DNA from: Aldehydirespirator sp965200005
Lineage (GTDB): Bacteria; Actinomycetota; Acidimicrobiia; Acidimicrobiales; Aldehydirespiratoraceae
Direction of reading: 5' to 3'
Length of the DNA stretch: 64,000 nucleotides
Assembly (NCBI GenBank): GCA_965200005.1
Contig: OZ241331.1
Span: 2,728,001-2,792,000, forward strand
Notes under the pieces: model-generated
Database searches by the model: none
The model's input: the letters and a program-made list of their open reading frames with translations, nothing else
What the model was told of the DNA's origin: nothing
Made by a program: the position numbers and the translations under genes
Shown here: piece after piece, positions 8,312 through 14,723 of the stretch
Layout: every line of letters starts with the position of its first letter
How positions within the stretch are numbered: the first letter of the stretch is position 1

Positions 8312-8611
8312 ATGAACCAACAACCCGACAAGTCCGTTGACTGGGACATCCGGATACCTCCCGAGATGGAAGCAGGCATCTGGTCGAACCTTTGCTCGGT
8401 GAGCCACTCGCCCTACGAGTTCACGCTTGACCTTGCCCGAGCTGACTTCACAGAAGAGGGAGTCAAGGGTGTGCTCGTACAACGCGTAAACATGTCGCCA
8501 CAGTTTGTAACTCGACTAATCTCAGCATTGTACACTAGCATGTCAAGTTACATAGCCGGGGTCAGAGCCGCTGGCCTTCACAGCGACCCAAGGAGCGATA
8601 CAGATGGGTGA
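8312..8611 (+). CDS. DUF3467 domain protein
   Basis: A 99-residue protein matching DUF3467 over most of its length: an opening like VDWDIRIPPEMEAGIWSN, then SHSPYEFTLDLARADF, and a closing block with VQRVNMSPQFVTRLISAL. The family is small, widespread and without an assigned biochemical role; its name is all that can be given with confidence. I prefer ATG 8312 over the upstream ATG 8261 because homology begins just after it. It overlaps the next gene by 8 bp, which suggests translational coupling. Confidence 0.8.
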   Translation: MNQQPDKSVDWDIRIPPEMEAGIWSNLCSVSHSPYEFTLDLARADFTEEGVKGVLVQRVNMSPQFVTRLISALYTSMSSYIAGVRAAGLHSDPRSDTDG

Positions 8612-8795
8612 TGCCCCCGAACCAGAAGTGCTCTATGAGCGAATGATCGAGGTGGCTGGCTGGCCCTGGGAGGAACCCAAGAAGGTGCGAGTCCGGTTCG
8701 TGCGCAGTTCAGCAGAGCAACGCAAGACCGGACGATTTCCCAAAGGAGTTCTCTACTGGCTCCACGACGAGCCGATGCCACGACGCTCGGCCTAG
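8604..8795 (+). CDS. Small hypothetical protein A (tandem paralog pair)
   Basis: A 63-residue charged protein that I do not recognise. Its first 40 residues closely match the next gene: EPEVLYERMIEVAGWP, then a KKVRVRFVRSS block. GGAG lies 8 nt before the ATG, the same spacing as in the paralog. The start overlaps the stop of the DUF3467 gene, so the two are almost certainly one operon. No signal peptide or membrane segment. The similarity to its neighbour and the shared ribosome-binding arrangement are the main evidence that it is a real gene. Confidence 0.65.
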   Translation: MGDAPEPEVLYERMIEVAGWPWEEPKKVRVRFVRSSAEQRKTGRFPKGVLYWLHDEPMPRRSA

Positions 8796-8832
8796 CGAAA
8801 CCCCCCTAGGTGACAACCCAGGAGTGACACGG

Positions 8833-9078
8833 ATGATTGATGTGGCCGAGCCCGAGCCCGAGCCTCGCGACGAGCCAGAAGTCCTCTACGAGCGAACAAT
8901 CGAGATAGCTGGTTGGCCAGGCAAAGCACCGAAGAGAGTGCGAGCCCGGTTCGTGCGGGGTTCCGGAGACCAACACATGACTATACGGGTGCCCAAACGA
9001 ATGTTCCTCTGGCCCAGAGGAACCACTAAGTGCACGTTCTCCGGAACGTTCCCACCAAGAAGTGATCCAGAAGGGTGA
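8833..9078 (+). CDS. Small hypothetical protein B (tandem paralog pair)
   Basis: An 81-residue paralog of the preceding gene: after a 12-residue Glu/Pro-rich opening it reads EPEVLYERTIEIAGWP and then KRVRARFVRGS. I chose ATG 8833 because GGAG lies 8 nt upstream as in gene A; GTG 8824 is possible. The C-terminal 30 residues diverge from A and are Pro/Arg rich. It lies 37 bp after gene A and converges on the AbiE pair. Function unknown. Confidence 0.62.
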   Translation: MIDVAEPEPEPRDEPEVLYERTIEIAGWPGKAPKRVRARFVRGSGDQHMTIRVPKRMFLWPRGTTKCTFSGTFPPRSDPEG

Positions 9079-9119
9079 TGGCCCGAACAATAAGCGGTCC
9101 GTCAGGTTGGAGATTCTGA

Positions 9120-10184
9120 CTATTCGCTCTTGAGCGTCAGGTGAGACGGATAGATCACCTCTGAAGAAGAGTCAAGTGAAGCAGGTCGTTTTGGTGGCCC
9201 GGGGTCAAGGGTGAGTGCCAAGTCGATTGCCTCTTGTAACGAGAGTTTCTCTCCGAATGCCATGTTGTCGAGAACAAGCTGATAGCCCTCTTTGAGGGCG
9301 GTGTACTGAGGCGTTCCAAGGGCGAAAGAAGCAATCGACTTGAACCCCTCGTCTGGTCGGGTTGCCCCGTCAGCAGCGCGGCGATTCTGTTGTGCCAGGT
9401 ACAGCAAGTTTGGCGTGTCTCTTCCAATGTGACCTTCAAACTGATCGGCAGATCGAGCAATGTATGCCAGATCGTATACGTCGCGAGCCCGCTCACTAAT
9501 CTGATCAAGATCTGCAATCTGCGACAGATGTGTTTGCGCGAGTAGCTTGTTCATGGCCGTATAGCCTGGGCCCAATGAGGGAAACGTGAAGTGGCTAATC
9601 TGAAGTTCAGTAGTTGCATTTCTTGAATCCTTAACCTTGGCGGCCAAGGGTGTGACTCTGCGTGGCTCTACCCAGATTGGTGGCGCAAGAGCACAGTAGG
9701 TGATGTCAATTGAGAGCGATATACCGTTCGGAAGGCCGACGATCTCAAAGAAGTGATGATGACGACTTCGAGACGATAGCACCATCGATCCTCCGGCCTC
9801 TTGCGATACTTTGATCCCAAGACTCCTCATCGATGTTCTCAATTGGCGGGATTTGACTCCGGCGACTGGGTCCAGCAGCAGATCGATGTCCTGTGACCAC
9901 CGGGGTACTACTTTCCAGGCTGCCGATAGTGAAGTGCCACCCGCGAAAACAAGCCTGCCGACCGGTTTGTTGGTATACGGGTGACGGAATGTCTCATCGA
10001 GGAGTTGCCTTGAGATGATTCCGAGCGCGTAAATCAGCCACGCATCATGTTCAAGTTGGCGAGTTGTTAGCCCGAGTTGAGAGGCTCCATGCAGAAATGC
10101 AGTTTGCCATTCTGGATGCTTAGGGGTGACTCTCTGTTGATCGTCTCGTGACTGACCGATCTGGTCGACTTGTGACTTGGTCAT
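9120..10184 (-). CDS. AbiEii-type nucleotidyltransferase toxin
   Basis: A 354-residue protein of the AbiEii/AbiGii toxin family (DNA polymerase-beta-like nucleotidyltransferases). The signature is intact: GGTSL at 82-86 and R95-x-S97-x-D99-x-D101, the two Asp being the metal-binding pair. Family members such as the mycobacterial MenT toxins transfer nucleotides to tRNA acceptor ends, and AbiE was first described as phage abortive infection. The start codon overlaps the stop of the upstream antitoxin gene by 4 bp (10181-10184), the usual antitoxin-toxin coupling. No phage or transposon genes flank it. Confidence 0.9.
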   Translation of the reverse strand: MTKSQVDQIGQSRDDQQRVTPKHPEWQTAFLHGASQLGLTTRQLEHDAWLIYALGIISRQLLDETFRHPYTNKPVGRLVFAGGTSLSAAWKVVPRWSQDIDLLLDPVAGVKSRQLRTSMRSLGIKVSQEAGGSMVLSSRSRHHHFFEIVGLPNGISLSIDITYCALAPPIWVEPRRVTPLAAKVKDSRNATTELQISHFTFPSLGPGYTAMNKLLAQTHLSQIADLDQISERARDVYDLAYIARSADQFEGHIGRDTPNLLYLAQQNRRAADGATRPDEGFKSIASFALGTPQYTALKEGYQLVLDNMAFGEKLSLQEAIDLALTLDPGPPKRPASLDSSSEVIYPSHLTLKSE

Positions 10185-10894
10185 AGGTATTCGGAAGCAA
10201 CGGCATGGTGCTTCAGAGCGACGACTCTTGGGAGGCTTCTGTTAAGTCGTCTGATGACGGAGTTGAACTGACTCTGTGTGACGTCTCGATAGCTGTTTTG
10301 AAACTCCTCTGTCTGTGCTGCCCACACTAGTTGTCGCCTGCGGATGAGAGGTGAGGCACCTACTGGTACTAATTGGTCAGCATCTCGCAATGCCCTGACT
10401 ACGTGCTTCCACTTGGCCCTGTCGCATGCCCAAAACAAGCGGACGGCTTCCAAGACCGTCACTTCGTGCCAACTTAGTGCTTTGCGACGAGGGTTGTCAC
10501 GAGTTATGTACGTCACTGGGATGCCGGTCACGCCAGATGGGGTCGGGTCGCTACTCGGGATGGCAACCCTGTAAGTCGCGGGAACCTGATTGGTAAGCCC
10601 GAGCGCGTTTAGGGCGCTGATTTCGGCTAACCCAGATCCCGCCGGTGAGTGAGCATTCAGAAGTCTCAGTTCGTTAGTCATGGCTTTCCCGTACGCCCAG
10701 TGAGCCGGCGGAGGCTCTCGAATGTAGAGACCGCACGGCAACTCACCAAAGATCGGCAACTTCTCCGATAGAAGTTCGGTGATCACCTCGGCACGGATTT
10801 CATCCGCCACCGGTACGGCACTCTCGCGAAAGTAAGTGAACGCTGGCAGCTGCTCAATCCACTGCCTCGCCACCCGCAACGCCTCCGAGTCCAC
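10181..10894 (-). CDS. AbiEi-like antitoxin
   Basis: A 237-residue partner of the AbiEii toxin. Position (immediately upstream, 4-bp overlap), size and the mid-protein segment with IPVTYITRDNPRRKALSW and EVTVLEAVRLFWAC, which resembles AbiEi-family proteins, support the assignment; the N-terminal winged helix is not obvious by eye. AbiEi proteins repress their own operon and neutralise the toxin. GTG 10894 is forced as the earliest start because a TGA lies two codons before it in frame. Confidence 0.75.
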   Translation of the reverse strand: MDSEALRVARQWIEQLPAFTYFRESAVPVADEIRAEVITELLSEKLPIFGELPCGLYIREPPPAHWAYGKAMTNELRLLNAHSPAGSGLAEISALNALGLTNQVPATYRVAIPSSDPTPSGVTGIPVTYITRDNPRRKALSWHEVTVLEAVRLFWACDRAKWKHVVRALRDADQLVPVGASPLIRRRQLVWAAQTEEFQNSYRDVTQSQFNSVIRRLNRSLPRVVALKHHAVASEYL

Positions 10895-11199
10895 GCTTCA
10901 GACTGTAGCTTTCGTTCAGGCCCGGCCGCCCGACGACCACTCGTGACTCGGTTCGCATCAATTGTCTGCAGCTCGCTGTCAAGAAGCCTGGCGCGTTCCT
11001 CAGCGGTCGTGGCTCGAACCCGGCAGCAGGTTCGCGATCGTCAAATGTCATAGGAACCACCGTCTCGCTGCGAGCTTCTTCGTGCCTCGCTGGCGCCGCA
11101 GTTTCTCGATGCGAGCATCAGGATCACAAGCTTGCTCGGAGGTGGATTAGCCCTTTTGAGAGGATCGAACAGATCTGTACAGATTTTCTTTGCTTCGGT

Positions 11200-11227
11200 T
11201 TGACGTTGCGTGATTTTGTGACATAAT
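11200..11227 (+). promoter_or_regulatory. Promoter of SLH gene 2
   Basis: Same sequence as the copy-1 promoter: TTGACG 11200-11205, 16-nt spacer, TGA-CATAAT ending at 11227, then ATG 11235 after 7 nt. Confidence 0.65.
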
Positions 11228-11247
11228 CGTCGCCATGTTTGCGCTGA

Positions 11248-11258
11248 CCCCCCCCCCC
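11248..11258 (+). repeat. Homopolymeric C tract, 11 C, in SLH gene 2
   Basis: Eleven consecutive C after ATG-TTT-GCG-CTG-A (11235-11247), one more than in copy 1. In this length the ATG frame reads 15 codons and stops at the TGA at 11280-11282. Nine or twelve C would join it to the signal-peptide frame. Confidence 0.7.
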
Positions 11259-11305
11259 GGAGAGTTAACGATCATCATCTGAGCCGCCTTAGGGCTTGTC
11301 TCGTT

Positions 11306-12871
11306 GTGAGTCTTGCTTTGATGCTCGCGGCGACAACTACAGCGGTTGTTCAAGCACAGGATTCATCAGGGTTCGCTGATGTGGATCCCAACAGTGTCCA
11401 CGCACCAGCTATCAACGCGCTCGCTGAATCGGGTGTGATCGCGGGCACGGAATGCGCTGAGGGTCAGATTTGTCCTGATGAACCGTTTCTGCGTTGGACC
11501 ATGGCCGTATGGATGATCCGTGCCCTGGATTTGGAACCGTCTTCGGAACCGAACAGCTTTAGTGACATTGATCCTGGGGAGTGGTGGGCACCATATGTGC
11601 AACGCCTCTCAGAAATCGGAGTCACCAAAGGCTGCAGAACAAACCCAGCCCGCTACTGCCCCAACCGGGCAGTAGCACGAGCCGAAATGGCCAGCTTCCT
11701 AGCCAGAGCCTTTCAACTCGAAGCAGCCACTGACCAACCCTTCACAGATGTCAACACAGATGACACACACGCAACCAACATCGCAGCCCTAGCCAAATCA
11801 CGAATCACAGCAGGCTGCAAAACAAACCCAAACCGCTACTGCCCCAACCGAACAGTCACCAACGCAGAAATGGCAAGCTTCCTCGCCCGAGCAACCAAAC
11901 AAATCCCCCTACCAGAACAACCAACAACAAGCAACCAGACGACTACGACCGCCGCAGGGCCGCAGATTGCTATGTACGGCGTAGGAGACTCTAATGTTAC
12001 TTACGCGATTCAATCTGATCGAACAATCGTGTGTAGCAACCCAGATCTGACCGTCCCTACCGGATCGTACGTGAAGATTCAGCGAGATGAGGGCATCTTC
12101 TGTGCCTTGTCAACTGATCAGTCTCTGCACTGCAGTGTGCTGGCAGACAGCGACATAACGTGGGAGAATCAACTGGAAATAGGTACGGACTTTGCGGTAA
12201 GTCGAAGTTCACTTTCTGACTTCGCTATTCACGCTATCGACAATTATGACGATGAAGACAAGATCATCATTTGTGGAGTCACATCGGAAGTGATTGAGTG
12301 CTGGGATCTCTTGAGCGACATGCAGCTGTCATCACTTGCTGGAACCTTCAGAAGTGTTACTTTCGGTTGTGCAATTGACACTGATCAACGAGTTGTCTGT
12401 TGGGATCCTCTTTCGGGAGATCTTCGCTATTCACCACCAGGCAACTTCAAGCAATTGGAGAGCGACGGCATAATCACTTGTGGCATTCAGCTTAACGATG
12501 CCATCTCCTGCTGGGGACATGACGGCGATTATCGTTCCGCAACTCAGGTACCAGTTGAGGAGAGCGACTATCGTTCACCCTCAGAAGACGTACCACTAGG
12601 AGAGTATATCCAACTCTTTATGGATAATGATTCAATCACCCACTGCGCGCTGTCAGTTGAAGGACAGATCAAGTGTTGGATTATTTGGGGGTACGATATG
12701 AGACCCATGTACTTTGACAGCCACACTGGCAACTACGTCTATATCGTAGGAGAGTGGTGGCGAAGCCAGATTGTCGAGTGCGCATTTGCAGATACCAGAC
12801 GAGCAGAGTGTCATGGCGATGACAGCACACGTCTTGAAGCCTGGCTCAACAGCCTCGACCTCCATTGGTGA
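11306..12871 (+). CDS. SLH domain surface protein 2 with RCC1-like C-terminal repeats
   Basis: 521 residues from GTG 11306. Residues 1-207 equal SLH protein 1 (signal-peptide core plus three SLH repeats). A Thr/Asn-rich linker (about 207-220) leads to a different C-terminal region built of about six repeats of the form C-[AG]-[LIF]-x3-x-x-[VI]-x-C-[WS], for example CALSTDQSLHCS, CAIDTDQRVVCWD, CGIQLNDAISCWGHD and CALSVEGQIKCWI. This is the RCC1/BLIP-II beta-propeller pattern with paired Cys that could be disulfide-linked outside the cell. Such propellers usually mediate protein or glycan binding. As in copy 1, the n-region of the signal peptide lies upstream of the GTG and the poly-C tract controls access from the leaderless ATG. 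Confidence 0.87.
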   Translation: MSLALMLAATTTAVVQAQDSSGFADVDPNSVHAPAINALAESGVIAGTECAEGQICPDEPFLRWTMAVWMIRALDLEPSSEPNSFSDIDPGEWWAPYVQRLSEIGVTKGCRTNPARYCPNRAVARAEMASFLARAFQLEAATDQPFTDVNTDDTHATNIAALAKSRITAGCKTNPNRYCPNRTVTNAEMASFLARATKQIPLPEQPTTSNQTTTTAAGPQIAMYGVGDSNVTYAIQSDRTIVCSNPDLTVPTGSYVKIQRDEGIFCALSTDQSLHCSVLADSDITWENQLEIGTDFAVSRSSLSDFAIHAIDNYDDEDKIIICGVTSEVIECWDLLSDMQLSSLAGTFRSVTFGCAIDTDQRVVCWDPLSGDLRYSPPGNFKQLESDGIITCGIQLNDAISCWGHDGDYRSATQVPVEESDYRSPSEDVPLGEYIQLFMDNDSITHCALSVEGQIKCWIIWGYDMRPMYFDSHTGNYVYIVGEWWRSQIVECAFADTRRAECHGDDSTRLEAWLNSLDLHW

Positions 12872-12919
12872 ACGCTGGCAGTACATGTGCGTGACCTGGT
12901 ATCCCTTACCCAAAGGGCT

Positions 12920-13789
12920 TCAGCTGTTGCGGAGGAGTTCTATTAGGGAGCTTGTGTCCCAGCGGCCGTGACCTTGGCGTTGTAGGCGGGCGTAGAACTG
13001 GTCTACTAGCGCGGTGACTGGGAGGGTGGCGCCTATGCGTTCTGCTTCGGCGAGACAGATTGCTAAGTCTTTGCGCATCCAATCGAGCGCGAAACCGAAA
13101 TCGAACTCACGCCGGGCCATCGTCACACCACGATTGGCCATCTGCCACGAGCCAGCAGCACCCTGAGAGATCGTCGCAACCACTTGCTCCACATCAAGAC
13201 CGGAACGTCTCGCGAAGTCGATCGCTTCGGCAAGGCCCTGCACCATGCCGGCGATACAGATCTGATTGACCATCTTGGTGCGCTGACCACTGCCGGGCCC
13301 GCCCAACAAGGCAACCGTCTTTCCGTACGCCTCAATCACAGGACGAGCACGCTCAAAGACCTCAGGCTCGCCGCCGCACATGACCGTCAACGTGCCGTTC
13401 TCGGCGCCGATCTGGCCACCCGAGATCGGGGCATCGACAAAGCCAACCTGCCGGACCGCTGCCGCCTCGAACAACTCTTGTGCCAACTCGGCCGAAGCGG
13501 TGGTGTGATCGACCAGTACTGAGCCTGCACTCATCGACTTGAGCACGCCACCGGATTGCATCGTGACCGAACTGACATCATCGTCATTGCCCACACACAC
13601 GAAGACGAAGTCGGCACCGTCTGCTGCTCCCGCGGGAGTCGATGCGGACCGCCCCGAGTGCTCAGCAAGCCATGCATCGGCCCGAAATTGAGTGCGGTTG
13701 TAGACGGTTACGTCATGACCAGCAGCAACAAGGTGACCCGCCATCGGGTAGCCCATTACCCCCAAGCCAACAAATGCACAGACCGCCAC
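12920..13789 (-). CDS. NAD(P)-dependent 3-hydroxyisobutyrate dehydrogenase family (beta-hydroxyacid dehydrogenase)
   Basis: 289 residues. The N-terminal Rossmann motif is GLGVMGYPMAGHL, the substrate-binding segment is DAPISGGQIGAENGTLT, and the catalytic Lys lies in QRTKMVNQ; all three signatures of the 3-hydroxyisobutyrate/tartronate semialdehyde reductase family are intact. It oxidises or reduces a small beta-hydroxy acid; the substrate cannot be fixed by eye. I chose GTG 13789 because AGGAGG lies 4 nt upstream; TTG 13822 is the longest alternative. Convergent with SLH gene 2; the tRNA-Leu gene lies upstream on the same strand. Confidence 0.9.
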   Translation of the reverse strand: MAVCAFVGLGVMGYPMAGHLVAAGHDVTVYNRTQFRADAWLAEHSGRSASTPAGAADGADFVFVCVGNDDDVSSVTMQSGGVLKSMSAGSVLVDHTTASAELAQELFEAAAVRQVGFVDAPISGGQIGAENGTLTVMCGGEPEVFERARPVIEAYGKTVALLGGPGSGQRTKMVNQICIAGMVQGLAEAIDFARRSGLDVEQVVATISQGAAGSWQMANRGVTMARREFDFGFALDWMRKDLAICLAEAERIGATLPVTALVDQFYARLQRQGHGRWDTSSLIELLRNS

Positions 13790-13866
13790 CGCGCCTCCTC
13801 TAGTTGATGCTTGTTGATCCAACCGATTGCCATGGGCGGCAGAACCGAGACTGCTCCACCTAGTTG

Positions 13867-13950
13867 TGCCCGGGGAGGGACTCGAACCCTCACGCCACTT
13901 AGGGCAACCCGTTTTAAGCGGATCGCGTCTGCCAGTTACGCCACCCGGGC
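13867..13950 (-). tRNA. tRNA-Leu (anticodon TAA)
   Basis: Read on the minus strand, the 84-nt sequence folds as a class II tRNA: acceptor stem GCCCGGG/CCCGGGC with discriminator A, anticodon loop CTTAAAA giving anticodon TAA, a long variable arm, and the T-loop GGGTTCGAGTCCC. CCA is not encoded. The 5' end overlaps the last 15 bp of the conserved hypothetical gene upstream. Confidence 0.95.
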
Positions 13951-14358
13951 ATGGCTGTCACGGTACCGGCTCGGGCGGTTGTCGAGCGAGAGCCACAGAG
14001 CCGAACGCACCAGATCGGCTCGAGCATTACTGAGCCGGTTCGCTACCACAATGCCCTCCACCATGTCGGCCAGAACCGCTTCCCGTGGCCGACCTCGCAA
14101 CCGCACCGCAACTACTGGAGGCAGGTTGTCGCCCGCTTCCCCACGCCTGCGAATCGAGCGGTTCAGATCGGCACGGCGAGGGGGGCTCACAAAGTCCGGC
14201 ACTACAAGGTCACGCAACCCAGCCGCACACCTCAACGAGCGCGCAGCATGCGCGAAATCAAGGGCGTTTATGCCGCCAGGCTGCCAAGTCGATGGGGTGC
14301 TAGACCGCGGTCGGCGAAGAGGTTTACCTGCTGACTGAGTCTTAGGAGTGCTGGCCAT
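13936..14358 (-). CDS. Conserved actinobacterial hypothetical protein
   Basis: 140 residues; start ATG 14358 is preceded by AAGGGAGG at 7 nt, one of the best ribosome-binding sites in the window. After a basic, Ser/Pro-rich N-terminus it contains WQPGGINALDFAHAARSL, VVPDFVSPPRRAD and VRLRGRPREAVLADMVEGIV followed by VANRL. I recognise these as a conserved but uncharacterised protein seen in many Actinobacteria; I cannot name a function. Its TAA stop lies inside tRNA-Leu (in the D-arm region), so gene and tRNA overlap on the same strand by 15 bp and are probably transcribed together. Confidence 0.75.
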   Translation of the reverse strand: MASTPKTQSAGKPLRRPRSSTPSTWQPGGINALDFAHAARSLRCAAGLRDLVVPDFVSPPRRADLNRSIRRRGEAGDNLPPVVAVRLRGRPREAVLADMVEGIVVANRLSNARADLVRSALWLSLDNRPSRYRDSHARVA

Positions 14359-14723
14359 GAGATGGCCTCCCTTGTCCGGTTGCCTGCTGCTCGGCATCTT
14401 GTTGGTGTCTCACTCGTAGCCCGATCGCGATCCCGCAGGGCAGAAGACCGGGCATGCCGTGAGCCGTGGCGTGCAGCGCAACTAGCTTCGCAGCCACCTA
14501 TGACATCAGTCCCTTGCACATGCCCCATAGACGTAACGCTCTTCGTGGACGACAGGAAACGCCTGTGAGTCTCAGGGTTTACCTAGATGCTGCGGATCGG
14601 TGTTGCGTGCGTTTACTGCGCACGCTTGAACAGGGCACCACCCGCCGGCACGTCGACGCTTGGGACCTGGATCGAGAACGCACAGCGGTAGGTGTGTCAT
14701 AGGGCGCAACTAGCTTCGCTCCC
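14359..14723. other. Divergent intergenic region with a duplicated 16-bp motif
   Basis: 365 bp between the conserved hypothetical and the nuclease gene. It holds GCGCAACTAGCTTCGC twice (14476-14491 and 14704-14719) and an inverted repeat GCGTGCG-N7-CGCACGC (14605-14625). The first motif precedes an ATG at 14500 that opens only a 22-codon frame. I see no convincing gene. Confidence 0.6.
14704..14719 (+). promoter_or_regulatory. Core promoter of the Fe-S nuclease gene (leaderless)
   Basis: TAGCTT at 14711-14716 fits the TANNNT -10 consensus and lies exactly 7 nt before ATG 14724, with no Shine-Dalgarno sequence, which predicts a leaderless mRNA. The enclosing 16-bp sequence is an exact repeat of 14476-14491. 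Confidence 0.5.

Larger units (their letters stand above)
11068..11925 (+). repeat. Long direct repeat, copy 2 (partner 807-1663)
   Basis: 858 bp matching 807-1663 apart from one additional C at the homopolymer. It is in direct orientation, 10,261 bp downstream of copy 1. It carries the same promoter, leader, signal peptide and three SLH repeats. Unique sequence resumes right after the codons for EQPT. The 173 bp before it, from the end of the AbiEi gene at 10894, hold no recognisable gene. Confidence 0.93.

Noticed and set aside
11015..11060. T-loop-like GGGTTCGAGCC on the minus strand, suggesting a tRNA
   Set aside because: The flanking bases do not pair into a T-stem and no anticodon or acceptor stem can be found.
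1..12871. Prophage or integrative element between the SLH repeats
   Set aside because: No integrase, transposase, phage structural gene or attachment-site duplication at a tRNA; the segment carries ordinary metabolic genes.
14268..14702. Overlapping open frames in the divergent intergenic region
   Set aside because: Arg/Cys-rich translations without family resemblance, no ribosome-binding sites, and the better frame on the minus strand belongs to the conserved hypothetical protein.
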